This document shows positions 43,522-55,560 of a stretch of DNA of 64,000 nucleotides, piece after piece. Every line of letters begins with the position of its first letter. Within the stretch, counting starts at the first letter, position 1. A program made the position numbers and the translations under genes. Under the pieces are notes generated by a model. That model saw nothing but the letters and a program-made list of their open reading frames with translations, searched no databases and had not been told where the DNA came from. Source of the stretch: Thalassia testudinum (taxonomy: Eukaryota; Streptophyta; Magnoliopsida; Alismatales; Hydrocharitaceae); assembly GCA_037157565.1 (NCBI GenBank), contig JAZHRO010000073.1:22520501-22584500 (forward strand), given 5' to 3'.

Positions 43522-46500
43522 TCAGCCGGGCGTGAAGGTATGCACAGAAGACGGAAAATCATGTAAATAATTGGACACTTGGATGCCCGCAAAAAAGGTG
43601 TCTTCGTCTAGATCCCTAGAAAATTGATTAGAAATAATATTGGGATCAAAGTGAGATGGAAATTGATAAGTGTGGCCCAAGTCTGGCCATGGTTTTAATT
43701 CAGGTTGGGTGCCAAACTCGGGCGGGGTTGGTGGCAGGTCCGTAAGAAAGGGGTCGGGGAAGGAATGGTGAGTTAGTGTGGAAAAATTAGGTGCGTGAAT
43801 AGTGGGTGGGTCAGGGGGGGTATCAGGAACAAATTTGGAGTCAAGACAAGTTTCCGGATCACAGATCTCGCCGACCACTGAGTCTGAATCAGAGTCCTCA
43901 AAAAAACTGTGGTCGGTAAGGGTATCTATTAACATTGTCTCCTCCACCATATTAGAAATTTCAGTATCTGAGTCCTCAAAGAAGTTATCATCATGGAATC
44001 TCCTGGAGGATTTAAAAATATCTAAGGTGATAGTTTGGCCTGCACAGTTGATATCCATTTTGCCTATGTGGCAATTGATATTTGCCTTTGCAGTAGCCAA
44101 AAAGGGGCGTCCAAGGATTATCGGGGAGTCCAGTAATGATTCGGGTGCCTCAATGTCAAGAACCAGAAAGTCTGCAGGGAAGACACAATTTTGGACCTTG
44201 ACTAATACATCCTCAACAATCCCACGAGGTTTGATTGTAGATCGGTCGGCTAATTGCAGGGTAACCTCGACGGGTTTTAATTCACCGATCTGAAATTCTT
44301 CGAATAAACTTTTGGGAATAATATTTACAGAGGCACCAAGATCAAGGAGGGCGCGATTAAATGTAGTGTCATCAATAATTACAGAAATTAAAGGCGCCCC
44401 CGGATCTTTCATCTTAGGAGGCAGCTTACTCTGTATGACAGAGCTTACTGTCTCCGAAAGATGCACCTGTCCTAGATTTTTGGCCTGCCTTTTAGGAGTA
44501 CAAATCTCCTTTAAAAATTTAGCATAGGCAGGTATATATTTAATGGCATCTAGGAGAGGGATATTGATATGAACTTGCCCAAATAGCTCCATGAGTTCTT
44601 CTGTAGTGGGCTCAGATTTCTTTCTTTTGTTGGTGGTAGGGTAGAGAGCTTGTGGGAAAGGGATAGGAATCTTGTCTTGAGATTTTTGTTGTTCTTTTTC
44701 TTCCTGATGGGGAGGTGGGGAGTCAACTTGCACATGTATCTTACCAGGTTCGTGCGAAGGCTCGGGGTCAGTGGTGGTTTTCCCACTCCTCAAGGTAACT
44801 GCATGTGCAGTCGGATTATTATTTGGAGGAGGTGGGTGGGCCTGTGATTGCAGGAACCTGGGCGGCTGCTGAGGTGGATTAGGAGGAGGCTGATTTGGAT
44901 AATGTGGATTTCTGCCCATATAATGGTTCCCTTGGTGATTGGGATTGGGTATGGGTTGGGACGGAAGATGTCCTACAGGTCTTTGCGTGGGAGCAACCCC
45001 AATCTGATTGTTCAGATTTGTGATGTTGCGGGTTACTTCCGTCATTTTTGTTTGCATATCCTGTAGGGTCCGTAGCATCTGGGCATTGATATCTTGTTGG
45101 GATGGCCCAGGATGGAAATTTGGATTCGACCCATACCCATTAAAATGATATGGTTGGGAGGAAACTTGATTATTCCAGGAGTAGTTCGGGTAATTTTTCC
45201 AATTGGAAGAATTTTTAAAGGGCTCCTGGATGGCAGAAATATTTTGGGTGGGGTTAAGATCTGGATAATTGAAATTCCCCAGTGAATCATGGGCAACCTC
45301 AGAATAATCAGCAGGAGTGGTGTTGAGATTGTGCAAATTTTCTCTTCGTGGAAAGTTAGGTTGGGTTAGATGTGGTTGTGGAGCTTGAATTGATGTGGCG
45401 AGTCTTTCCTCAATTTTCTTCTGATTAATATGCATCTGGTCGAGTTTCTGAGCGATCATTTGAAGATCATCTTGGGCGACTGGGATAGATTGAGCGCCTA
45501 TTTCATGAACACCAAACTGCGGGTTTTGGGTTCTGCAAAATGTGTTCATGGAAGCTTGATTAAATGAGTTTTCACTCATTTCTTCGAACAGGTCATAGGC
45601 ACTTTCTGCATCTTTATTTAAAAAGTTGCCGCCACACGAGGCGTCGACAAACTGTCGGATTTGATCTTCTAATCCATGATAGAAGATTTGCACGAGCTGC
45701 CATAAAGGAATCTCGTGGTGCGGGCAACTTCTTAAAAGGTCTTGAAATCTTTCCCAAGAATCATGGAAAGTTTCACCAGATTTTTGGTGAAAGGTCGTAA
45801 TAGATCTTCGTAAGGAATTGGTACGACCTATGGGAAAGAATTTCTTGAGGAAGGCACTCTTGAGTTGAGGCCATGTTGTAATGAGTCGGCCAATGGTCCT
45901 GAACCAATAAGCAGCCTTATCTTTAAGAGATAATGGAAAAAGCCGCATCAGCCATATGTCTTCTTGCACATTTCGGGAACGGGTTGTCTGTGCAAGAAGA
46001 GTTAGTTCTTCAAGGTGGCTGAAAGGGTCTTCCCTAGGAAGGCCATGAAAGTGTTTAATCAGGTTCAGGACGACTGGCTTGATCTCAAAGTCCCCCTCCG
46101 GTATGACCACCCCTGGTCGTTCCTCATAATAAGACGGATCATAGAAATCTTTTAGAGGAACAACAGGCTGCTGACGGGGTGGTGGGTTTGGCCTTGGATT
46201 GGCTAGGTTTTGGATGTTCCTAGTCAATGTTTGTTGATTGGAATTTAATTTATTAATCTGATCGGCCATCAATTTTAAAAGATCATGTAGGGGGTCTTGA
46301 TGTTGTGTGTGGGGCAACTCAAGATTGGGGAGCTCCAAGTGTGGAAAGTTACTGGTGGTTGGGTTTTGAGTGGAAGGGTTAGAATTAGGGTTAGAGGTGG
46401 GGTTAGAGGTAGACGTGGAAGGGTCAGTGGACCTATTTTGTTGTGTTTCCATTTTTTTAGGAGAAGACAGAAAAAGTGGTCTTTTTACGTGGGGGGCGAA

Positions 46501-46548
46501 ATCAAATGGTCCTTCCAAGTGCGGATTTTGAGACCGTCGCCCGTGCAT
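43522..46548 (-). CDS. Athila-type gag-protease polyprotein (intact)
   Basis: A 1008-codon open frame. The first Met is at 46548; a Met 32 codons later (METQQNRS, 46452) may be the real start. Residues about 38-70 are S/T/N/P-rich. The retrotransposon gag domain spans roughly 150-330, with FEIKPVVLNLIKHFHGLPRE, LMRLFPLSLKDKAAYWF, FLKKFFPIGRT and SWERFQDLLRSCPHHEIP. A P/Q/N-rich linker has no CCHC zinc knuckle. The conserved Athila phrase DAIKYIPAYAKFLKEIC precedes the protease. The protease active site is ALLDLGASVN at about residue 733, and ILGRPFLATA follows. The acidic C-terminus (SFFEDSDSD) ends at PG, followed by a stop. The protein is expected to form capsid and self-process. No RT follows. 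Confidence 0.93.
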   Translation of the reverse strand: MHGRRSQNPHLEGPFDFAPHVKRPLFLSSPKKMETQQNRSTDPSTSTSNPTSNPNSNPSTQNPTTSNFPHLELPNLELPHTQHQDPLHDLLKLMADQINKLNSNQQTLTRNIQNLANPRPNPPPRQQPVVPLKDFYDPSYYEERPGVVIPEGDFEIKPVVLNLIKHFHGLPREDPFSHLEELTLLAQTTRSRNVQEDIWLMRLFPLSLKDKAAYWFRTIGRLITTWPQLKSAFLKKFFPIGRTNSLRRSITTFHQKSGETFHDSWERFQDLLRSCPHHEIPLWQLVQIFYHGLEDQIRQFVDASCGGNFLNKDAESAYDLFEEMSENSFNQASMNTFCRTQNPQFGVHEIGAQSIPVAQDDLQMIAQKLDQMHINQKKIEERLATSIQAPQPHLTQPNFPRRENLHNLNTTPADYSEVAHDSLGNFNYPDLNPTQNISAIQEPFKNSSNWKNYPNYSWNNQVSSQPYHFNGYGSNPNFHPGPSQQDINAQMLRTLQDMQTKMTEVTRNITNLNNQIGVAPTQRPVGHLPSQPIPNPNHQGNHYMGRNPHYPNQPPPNPPQQPPRFLQSQAHPPPPNNNPTAHAVTLRSGKTTTDPEPSHEPGKIHVQVDSPPPHQEEKEQQKSQDKIPIPFPQALYPTTNKRKKSEPTTEELMELFGQVHINIPLLDAIKYIPAYAKFLKEICTPKRQAKNLGQVHLSETVSSVIQSKLPPKMKDPGAPLISVIIDDTTFNRALLDLGASVNIIPKSLFEEFQIGELKPVEVTLQLADRSTIKPRGIVEDVLVKVQNCVFPADFLVLDIEAPESLLDSPIILGRPFLATAKANINCHIGKMDINCAGQTITLDIFKSSRRFHDDNFFEDSDTEISNMVEETMLIDTLTDHSFFEDSDSDSVVGEICDPETCLDSKFVPDTPPDPPTIHAPNFSTLTHHSFPDPFLTDLPPTPPEFGTQPELKPWPDLGHTYQFPSHFDPNIISNQFSRDLDEDTFFAGIQVSNYLHDFPSSVHTFTPG

Positions 46549-48116
46549 AAAATGGAAGAACGGGGAGGGGAGGAGAAGAGAAAGAGATGAGAGAAAGTGT
46601 GCAATTCAAACAAACAAAATCTAGACCTAACTTAATTGTGACTCCCTAATAATAACCTAAGACTTGGTCTATATAGGAAATAAGTAGTCAATAGTGAATA
46701 CCCGTTCTATCAACAAATCTAGCCAAGTTGCTTAAGGGGAGGTTTGGGCCCAAACGTTTCCCAGGGAAAACCCCAGGTGCTTGTACAAACCCGCGCCTGG
46801 TCGTTTGACACGGCCCCTCAGCCTGAACACCAGATATAGATGACAGAATTGGTACTAACTAAAGAAAACTTAAGACCTAAATAGCAAGCCTAAGTTGATA
46901 AAGCCTTAGGGGTCAAGTTGCTACAAATTTTAATTAGGTCTAGGATTCTATAGTGCACACGGAATGTGGAGGGCGTTTATTGGGTTGTTGCCCTGTTATT
47001 TGATTTTTTTGTGTGTGTGCAGGAATTAGAGAGTGGCTCCAATGAAAATCAAGTTGTCACACAATTTTTTTAATATTTTTGTCTTTTAGGATGTGATTTA
47101 ATTAAATGAATTTTAGGGTTTTTCTCTTTAAGTTTTCAAACAAGTTTGAAAGTTCACAATCAAAGGAAAGACAAGTTGTATGTGTGATTGTATATTTCCT
47201 TTTAATTGAGTCTCTAAAGAGAAAGAAGAAACCCTAAACCAATTATCCCTGAGACAGAAATTTAACTACCAATGAATTATTTTTAGCTTTCAGAATTAAG
47301 TAGTGGTCCAAACAAGTCAAACAACACCACTACTTTGAAGAAAATCAAACAAGGATTCCAGAAAAGATTTTTGTAAGATTTTAGGAATTTGTTTGATAAT
47401 AGTTTTGAATTTTTAATTGTACTGGTGTCAAAGTCCAGAAATAATACCCGTGGGTATTATAGACTTTTCAGTATTACCACCGACCTCATAAAATTTTTAT
47501 GATTTTATACGATATGTAAAATTTCACAGGGATTCCAACAAGATAAATTTCACAAAAATTGGATGAGTATAAAAATTCTGAAAATTCGCGGACAGTAGCA
47601 AAACAGGAAGATTAGAGGGTGTGACCCCTCTGTAATCCACGAATTTTTAAAAATTAAATACAAATCCAATTGATCTGAAATTTGGAAAAGATGTTCCAAA
47701 CTTAATTGGGAATCACTCTATGAAATTTTATGATTTTAGGAGGCTTGTGGTATTAGGAATCGATTTTTCAAGTCTGGACAGAAATCTAGACCCGAAAAAA
47801 CAGAACACCAATACTTGCAATGGAATGGTGCTAAAGAAGCATACAAGCAAACAATGATTTTAAAATGCACCACTCCACTTAATTTAAGTGTTTAGGGTCC
47901 TGAAAGCCAAGTTTAATATATTTTTGGTAGTTTTAATTAATTATGTGACTAGAAAGAGGAACCAACCTGAATTTTCGCGGGAAGAAAAGGATCTTTAAGC
48001 TCTCGCTTCCAGATTCCCGCTTTCCCGCTGTAGTTCCTGCACACACAAAAGAAAGAAAGAGAAGGGGATGAGATCCACTTCAAGCAAGAGAAAATGAGTT
48101 AATGCAAAGCCGTGCC
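46549..48116 (-). other. Long 5' leader of the Athila-type element
   Basis: This is the non-coding DNA between PBS and gag, typical of Athila. It contains a pair of pyrimidine/purine phrases around 46730-46830 and AT-rich stretches. I see no second gene. Confidence 0.6.
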
Positions 48117-48134
48117 TCCCCGGCAGCGGCGCCA
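48117..48134 (-). other. Primer binding site, tRNA-Asp
   Basis: TGGCGCCGCTGCCGGGGA on the minus strand, 5 nt from the LTR. It matches the complement of the plant tRNA-Asp 3' end with one difference, the usual Athila primer. Confidence 0.92.
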
Positions 48135-48139
48135 AAAAG

Positions 48140-50434
48140 TGATAGCGAAATACGCGTGATTTGTAAAAGCAGTTTTTTAACGTCGTTGTAACACGCGAAT
48201 CCGCTTTCGCTTTTAAAATTTATATCCTAGATAGGGGAGTATCTAGGGTCGTCCAAGGAGGCAAAAATTGCAATAATGATTCTCTTGCTTGGAATACAAT
48301 CTCAACTTTCTTTTTAATATTTTTTAATATGTAATTTTTTTTGTTGTTGAACTAAGGCAACATGCGAAATTATGGCGGGAAAAGTGTTTACACTTCCAAT
48401 TAAGTAAACTACTCTAAAGTGGCAAGTAGAGCCTCTCCCTAAGCTCACTCTAAGCAAGTGGAGGCCTAGAATAATTAGGGAGAGGAAGTGAAGAATGCTG
48501 AAAATAAGCAAATAGAAATGCAAACAAGATATGCGAAGAAGGCAACTAGATAATTGATAAAGTGTTTAACAAAAATGCCTAGTAGAGGAATGCTTCTACT
48601 ACTAGATAATTGAAATAAAGAAAGAAAACACAAATCCTCTAGATAGATGGTGAAGAAGAGGGCTTCTTGCTCCAAGGTTGGTGGCTCCCAAGCTTGAAAA
48701 GAATCCTTCAACTCCTTCCTTGTAGAACTCCGCCAAGGTGATGACCTCCAAGGCAAGCCCTAAGGGGGCGTGCCCTAAGTTTCTCTCCAAGGGTGGACGT
48801 CCACCCTAAGCTTTTCTCCTTTTCCTGGCCGTCCTCCTTGAAATGGGAGAGTCCTCCTCCTTGGCGTGGCTCAAGTTGAAGAGAGTGGGGAGAAGAAGGC
48901 ACCAAAAGGGCTGGTGATGTGCCCCTTTAATCTCCTTCTCTACTCCTTCTTCTTGGCCATAGGTATAGGTGGTTTAGGTAGAAAATATACTAAGGGAGGA
49001 TGCCCAAAAATGGTGGTAGGTGGTGGCCTTTTATAGAATAGGAGGGGGGCTATGGTGACCTTTGAAATGGATGGCCAAGATGAGTTGATGGAGGTGGTTG
49101 GAGATCCCATGGCCAAGGAGAGTTGGCGCCACCTTAAAGGGAACCAAGGTGTAGTTATGGGTGTTGACACCCTTTGGTGTTGGCGCCAAAATGGGCATTC
49201 TAGAAGGTCATTAGGTGGCGCCACCTTAAGGTTCTAGAAGGGGGGTTATGTGGATGGCTAGGATGGCTTATGTGGGTAGGTGTAGGGTGGATTTAAGGGG
49301 CTGAAAGTGGCGCCAATATAGAGGTGGTTAGGGGTGGTTTTTGGCGCCAACTTGAAGTGTCTTTTGGTGGAGATAATGGGGTGAAGGGATGGCTAGGAGG
49401 TGGCGCCAACTTGAGTAGAGTAGCTAGCTTAGGTAGGCTTGAGTTGGTGGAGCTAGCTAGGGTTGATTTTGGAGGTAATGAATGGCCAAGGAGCTGGTTG
49501 TTAGCTATGCTAAGCTAAGCTAAGATAAGCTAAGCTAGCTTAGCTAAAGGTGGAGTGGAGGAGAAGGTGTTGGAGCTAGGGTTTGGAGGAAGGAGCTGAG
49601 GAGGAGAGTCTGGAGCTGGAGCTGGCTGCTACTGAAGAGGCTGGCATGGGGCTACTCTAGCTGGCTTAGCTTGCTAGTTCTTTGCTAGCTACTAAGCCAA
49701 GCTAAAGTGAGCTAGCTTCTACCAAAATGAGCTGAGGTGAGCTAGGTCTGGTGCTCCCGGGGAGAATCAAGCTGGTTGAGGCAGCTAAGGTAGCTTAGCT
49801 CAACTGAGTTGAGCTAAGCTGAGTCCCTGTGAGCTGGACTTGAGCTTCCTGAGCTGGGATGAATTCTTCTTCAGCTGGCTGGAGTTGAGTGGAGCTGAAT
49901 GTAGCTGGATCTGAGCTGGGGTGAACTCCTGTCAACTCAGCTGAGCTAGCTAGAGCTCCCTGTGAACTAGTGGGAGCTGAGATGAGCTAGACTCAGCTAA
50001 GTTGAGCTGGATCTGAGCTGACTTGAGCTAGGGTGAGCTAAGATTAACTCTCTTGAGCTGCCATCCAGCTGAGATTAGCTGAATGGAGCTGGGATGAGCT
50101 AACCCTAGTTCAAGTAAGCTAGATTCCAGTTGCGGTGAGCTTGATCAAGCTGAGGTGAGTTGGATCAAGCTGAGGTGAGCTGGATTAGGCTGAGTTCCAG
50201 CTAGTCTGGGCTTCTCCTTCACCATTTGCCTTCTTGAGTGCTAGGGTTTTAGGGATCTGTGCATCTGTACATCCCTAACACTCACAAAAACACATTAAAA
50301 CGACAATAAAAAATGCAATGCATGCCTATCCTAATTTACGCCTAAATGCAGCCCAAAAACCCGTTTGCGGAGTAAAATCCTAAGAGCTAGGTTAGTTTTA
50401 AAGCATAAAAATGATGATAAACTGGCGTTTATCA
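48140..50434 (-). mobile_element. 5' LTR of young Athila-type element
   Basis: 2295 bp, nearly identical to 39799-42093, and followed by TSD GCCGT at 50435. A TATA box is at 49027-49035, GGCGCC palindromes at 49130-49410 and the AGCT region at 49400-50210. Confidence 0.95.
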
Positions 50435-50804
50435 GCCGTTTCCGGAAAATATAGAAAATCTAACTATAGATGCATTTTCGATAAACTGCCACCACATCAC
50501 TAGAATTGTGTGCATCGAAACTCACACTTTCACCTTTGTGATCTATTTGACACATGCGCACGTAATCAGGGTTCATAATAGAAGTGGCTAAATCTTAATC
50601 CGAAGACTGGAAACCGACGTGCGATTTTAAATAAAGTAGAGCGATAAAAGATTGAATTCAGAATTAAAACAAACGCTTCCCAGAGATGAATGACCGGGAC
50701 TCAAAGTCTCGTTATCTTTTATAAATATTTTTGTTTGATCTATTGTGCGCTATACTACGATGCTTTTCCTATCAAAACGAGCTCTACGACTGCCAATCAA
50801 CCAT

Positions 50805-51661
50805 CCATGACCTAAGAGGGATCGAGCCATCTTATTGCAATCATTGTATTTATATGGAAGATGGTTCTGCTCTTTCTTGCTCGATGTAGGAATCATTTAA
50901 TCGATCTCAGATAGTCCTTGGGTTAGCCCCGTGCAAATTGTTCCCAAGAAAAGGATCATTTCCCTTTACCCTTCATTTATCAGATCCTTGAAATGTTAGT
51001 TAGCCGGAAAGAAGTATTTTTGTTTCTTGGATGGTTATTCAGGATATAACCAAGTTTCTATCCATCCTGAAGACCAGGAAAAGACAACTTTCACCTATCC
51101 ATACGAAACCTTTGCATCTTGTACGGTGCCTTTTGGGATTTGCAATGCACCTGCGACTTTTCAAAGGTACATACTAGACATCTTCTCTGACATGGTGGGA
51201 GATTGTCATGAGGTATTCATGGATGATTTCTCTATTTTCAGAGATTCCTTCGAGTCTTGCCTGGCTAACCTGGAATTGATCCTTAAGAGATGCATTAAAA
51301 CACGATTGGTCCTTAGCTGGGAAAAGATCTACTTTGTGACAAGAGAAGGCATTGTCTTGTGTCATGTGGTCTCTAACTGGGGCATTGAAGTTGATAAAGC
51401 TAAGGTGGATGCTATCTCTAAACTTCCCCTACCCGCTTCTGTTAAACAAATCTGTTCATTTTTTGGTCAAGTAGGTTTCTATCAAAGGTTCATTAAGGAT
51501 TTCTTGAACGTTGCTCAGCCCTTGAGCAATCTTTTGGTCAAAGATAAGCCATTTGAGTAAAATGACTCATGCTACAAGGCATTTGATTTATTAAAAATGA
51601 CAGTCACCTGTGCCCCGGTGTTGCAACCACCGATCTGGATAGCCCCATTTGAGATTATGAT
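50805..51661 (+). pseudogene. Athila reverse transcriptase remnant
   Basis: This continues the pol fragment at 31971-32186 after the solo LTR. It starts HDLRGIEPSYC, then LGXA/KDHFPLPFI-like decayed segments, then an open frame (51027-51560) with DGYSGYNQVSIHPEDQEKTT, FGICNAPATFQRY, the catalytic VFMDDFSIF near 51215-51240, and FFGQVGFYQRFIKDF. It is cut at 51661 within the RT-RNase H connection by another LTR. Stops at 51558 and earlier show decay. Confidence 0.9.
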
Positions 51662-53872
51662 TGATTGTGCAGCAATCATAGAAATTAAATGACTTAAATT
51701 AAGTAAGAACTTAGCATAATTGTAGTGTAATTCATGCATAAATAGTATACATTACATCTTTTTTTCTTTAATTAAATATTCATGAAATAATGTTATAATG
51801 TACTGATTGGTGCATTATTTGGATTGTAGGCAATAAGAAGCTCAAAAGATGGCTTGGAGCTGAATCTGAGGAAGAGAGTAAGCTAGAGCTACAGCAATGT
51901 TGGAGCAGAAACCCTGGAATAAAGATGAAGACATAATGTAGGGATGAGGTACACTACCTTACTAGTAGAATTTTAATGCAGGAGCTAAATTATGAAGAAC
52001 ATAGGACCTTTCCTAGCCTTGGGATAGCCCTAGAGACCTTCCTAAACCCTAGCCACCCTTAGATTAGGTCACCTTAGACTAGAATCCCTCAAAACCCTTA
52101 TTCCAGCCCATATTTGGATGTCCAGGCAGGTTGCTGGACGTTTAGGACCCTTAGACACCGCCGCAGAGCCAGAACCTAATTCTACTGGAATATTTGACGT
52201 CTAAACAAGGTGTCAAACATCCAATTTCTGCAGAATTCCAAGACAGAGCCTAAACTCCACTCTGATTCAACTTTGGACATCCAAACTAGAGACTTGGACT
52301 TCTGATTTTGAAATATAAGTCATCTGATCACCAAATCTGACGTCTAAAACCCTTCTCCAGTTGCTGATTTTGAAATCAAGCTCAGATCTTGATTTCCTAA
52401 GCCCCTAAACGTAATTCGACACCCTAGGGAACCAAAATTAAGGTACCCTAAGCCTAGTACACTACTCTAAGACCTTCCTAAGAACCTAATTAAGTTCTCA
52501 CTAAGCCCAAGTGACTTGGATCTAAGTCAATTATAGTTCACCTAGTCAATTGGACTCATAGAGTCCAATTGAGCTCAAACCTCAACCAACACAAGTCTAA
52601 TTAAACTCAGTGAGAGTCCAATTGACTCAAGCCTGATCTAATTGGGAACCCTCTCTCCCAATTACACACACATCCACTCAATTAAACTTAGGATAAGTTT
52701 AATTGCACTTATCACTTTAGTATTAGGGTTTATAACCCTATTTCTAAAACCTTACCTAAATCCAATCACCTAGACCTATAGGACTCAACCTAAACCACCT
52801 AGACATACACACACACCCACTTGCACACACCTTGGCTACCCACTCTAGAGCCCTCTAGAAACTTCTCCAAGTGGCGCCTCCTTGGAAGACTAAAAAACGT
52901 CTTTTAAGGAGTCCACAACCATACCCATAAGAAGTGAATCTAAGAAGACCCATTTCAAATAGGTTGGACGGCCAAGATGCAAGCACTTCTAGAGAATTCC
53001 ACTCTTCTCTAGATGAGCCATCCCTTGGTCTATTTAAAGTCCAACATGGAAAGCCAAGGGACCCATCTAAATCTTGTTGTTGGACTCCATTCATGTGCAC
53101 ACACTCTCCACGAGGTCCATCACCTCCATCATCACCACCTTCATGTCCGAGGGCTAGAGCACCTCCACCACCTTCTCAAGAGGCCATCCAACCACCTTGG
53201 CTGTCCTTATTTCCCCTCCCACCACCTCAGGCTACATAGGCATTGGAGACCACCTCCAATGCCTATTTTCTATTATCTAGATTAATGTTCTTCGTAGATT
53301 AATTCGTGCATTATTATTTGCTAGTAGTATTAACCTTCTACCTCAATGAATGCATGCATAATCTACCGTAGATCCATGCATGCATAATAATTTGTTAGTT
53401 AGAATAGTGTTTTCAAGCTTTCCTGTACAAGCATTCCTCTACAATTGATTGTAATGGCATTATTCATGAGGAAATAAAATCTCCAGTTATCTAATTTGTT
53501 TATCTATATTTCAACAAGAAGTTGGTTCCTAAAAACATAATGATCATGTGATTGATGCATTTTCCGTTAACAACCATCGTGAAGTGAGAATCGTGCACAC
53601 AAGTATCCACACCTTCACTTTTATAGTTTATTTGACGCACGTGCACGTAGTAAGGGTTAACAACATGATTGGCGCAACTTACATTCGCAGACTTGAAACT
53701 GACGTACAATTTTGAGCAAGTAAACAAAAAAAATTGAATCAATTTTGCTTTTAAATGCCTCCCTGAGATATACTGGGATTCACTATCTCGTTATATAAAT
53801 TGTTGTTTGAATTGGATTTCGCAGCTATACTATGACATAAAAATAATTAATTTAGTGATTTTCGATTAAAAT
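51662..53872 (+). mobile_element. 5' LTR (family A) of an Athila element
   Basis: It starts TGATTGTGCAGCAATCATAG, aligning with TGCTTGCGCAGAATCATAG of the solo LTR at 32187, and stays collinear with it through the palindromes and C-rich block. The right end is set by the PBS at 53876, and the terminal CA is not preserved. The possible TSD ATGAT (51657-51661) cannot be checked because the partner flank is not in the window. Confidence 0.8.
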
Positions 53873-53875
53873 AAA

Positions 53876-53893
53876 TGGCATCGTTGTTGGGGA
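53876..53893 (+). other. Decayed primer binding site, tRNA-Asp type
   Basis: TGGCATCGTTGTTGGGGA. Compared with the site in the young element, the differences are mainly C-to-T and G-to-A changes. Confidence 0.8.
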
Positions 53894-55560
53894 GGTAGCG
53901 TGATTTTGATTTCTGATTATTGAGCTTAACTTTGACAGATCTACTTTTGCTTACTTTTGATGTGCAGGAACAAGACGCCGGAGTCTACGCACACATCAAG
54001 CGCAGTTGAAGAAATCAGGTGCACATCTTGATCTTAGTTTAGGTTTCCTTTGAACCCTAGGTAGATTTTCTTTCTGAAAAAAAAAGAAAAAAAATCTACA
54101 TACTTTCATGAAAAAATAAAAAAAAAAGATCTTAGACTTAGGTTTACTTGTGATCTTAGGGTTAGAGTTTCTTTATAAAAAAAAGAAAAAAAATTTGAAA
54201 AATTTTCCCGACAAAGAAAAAAGAAATTTTTTTTGAAAAAAGTTTGAAAAAATTTTGAGAAAAATATGTTTTAGTGAAAAAGGCTCTTTTTTGAATTCAA
54301 CCCTTTCAAAAGCCTTTTTACCCCTCCTTGAAATTCAACCATATTTTCCTTGTGATTTAAAAATTCGATTGCTGAATATTTTCTGAGCCAAAAATTCTAA
54401 AATTTGGGCTAAGGCTTTATTTTCAAATTAGATTTTAAATGGCACTATTCTTTTGAAAAAATTAGAATTGTATAATTTTTAAAAATTCACAAAATACAAG
54501 GGTGTCAAATAGACTCAGACCTGAAAATTTTGGAATTTCAAAATGCTATTCCGTACAAAACAGAGATCAGATTTGACTAAAAATTGTGGCCGTTGAAAGA
54601 TGATCAAATTAGCTTTCTTGTTCATATTTTTTTTTGAATTTTTTGAGTTTAATTGATACTATTTCGAATTGAAAAATTAATAAGGGGTTAAAATTCCAGA
54701 TTTGACCCCCCGACAGTTAAAAATTCAAATTTATTTACTTGAAACAGTAAAAATTATAAAAAAATATTCTATAAAAAGATAATTGAAAAAGGAATCTGCA
54801 TGTCAAATTTGAAATCATTTGGATTCAAATTGTACTTTAGAGAATAGTTTTACTTTGAATTATGGTCTGCTTGAACACTTAGCCACTTCATAAACCTTAG
54901 GACTCAACTTTTAGGGTTACAATTTAGAGACCACACTTGGCTAACCTAAACTTAATGAAGTCTAGTGGCTAGTCGGTGAGCTTGGCCACCTTGTGCGCCA
55001 CTCACCAAAACCCCCAATTTCAAGAAAAAGGTTAAGTAAAAATTACGTAAAATACATTAATCAACGTACATTTGTTATCGAACTACTGGGTCATCACAAC
55101 TGCTTTAGCCAAACCCATAGCCGAATTTGCATGGCAGTGTTAATCGACTATGTCTAAGGGGTACAAAGGAACCAGAGGTGAAAGCCAAAGGAAGAACCTT
55201 CCGTTTATTCCCCTCGTACAGATTGGCTCGGTTACCTTGGGGGTTTGGGATTACTTTCAATTAGTTTGATAACAAATTTTTCTTCATAAATTAGAACCTT
55301 AATGAAAAATCTGGTCTCCCAATCATAAGGACCACTTGATTGACAAGGCCTTAGCCTTATTTGGCTTGGCTAGACCAAACCCAGGTTGGTTGGTGTATGC
55401 AAGGAAGGACGTCACTTAGACCTCAATTGGTTGGACCATGGGAGCCAATCCCAAGGAGGCGAAGGCGATTCGTCGCATCGCCTGAACCTTCTTCTTACCC
55501 TTCTTCCACTCGTTTAGCTAAGATTACTAACCTTGGACCCATACCTGGCTAGGATCCAGG
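53894..55560 (+). other. Athila leader region, no gene
   Basis: AT-rich DNA with poly-A runs (54070-54240). It resembles in style the leader at 46549-48116. No coding sequence can be supported. Confidence 0.6.

Larger units (their letters stand above)
39799..50434 (-). mobile_element. Young non-autonomous Athila-type element (gag-protease only)
   Basis: Two LTRs of exactly 2295 bp (39799-42093 and 48140-50434) are flanked by perfect TSDs GCCGT (39794-39798 and 50435-50439). I spotted only about eight substitutions between the LTRs, so the insertion is recent. The 6-kb interior has a tRNA-Asp PBS, a long leader, one intact 1008-codon gag-protease frame and a 1.4-kb non-coding tail with polypurine tracts. 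RT, RNase H and integrase are absent. It is the youngest and best preserved unit in the window. Confidence 0.95.
32187..50799 (+). mobile_element. Solo LTR (family A) enlarged by two nested elements
   Basis: The ends TGCTTGCGCAG and CTGCCAATCA are flanked by the 5-bp duplication ACCAT (32182-32186 and 50800-50804). Removing the copia (32991-38587) and Athila (39799-50434) insertions and one TSD copy each leaves about 2.37 kb. That sequence aligns with the LTR at 51662-53872. It sits inside the Athila pol frame. It contains decayed phased GACGTC palindromes, CAATTG palindromes, a CA run and a TATA box (39182). Confidence 0.85.
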
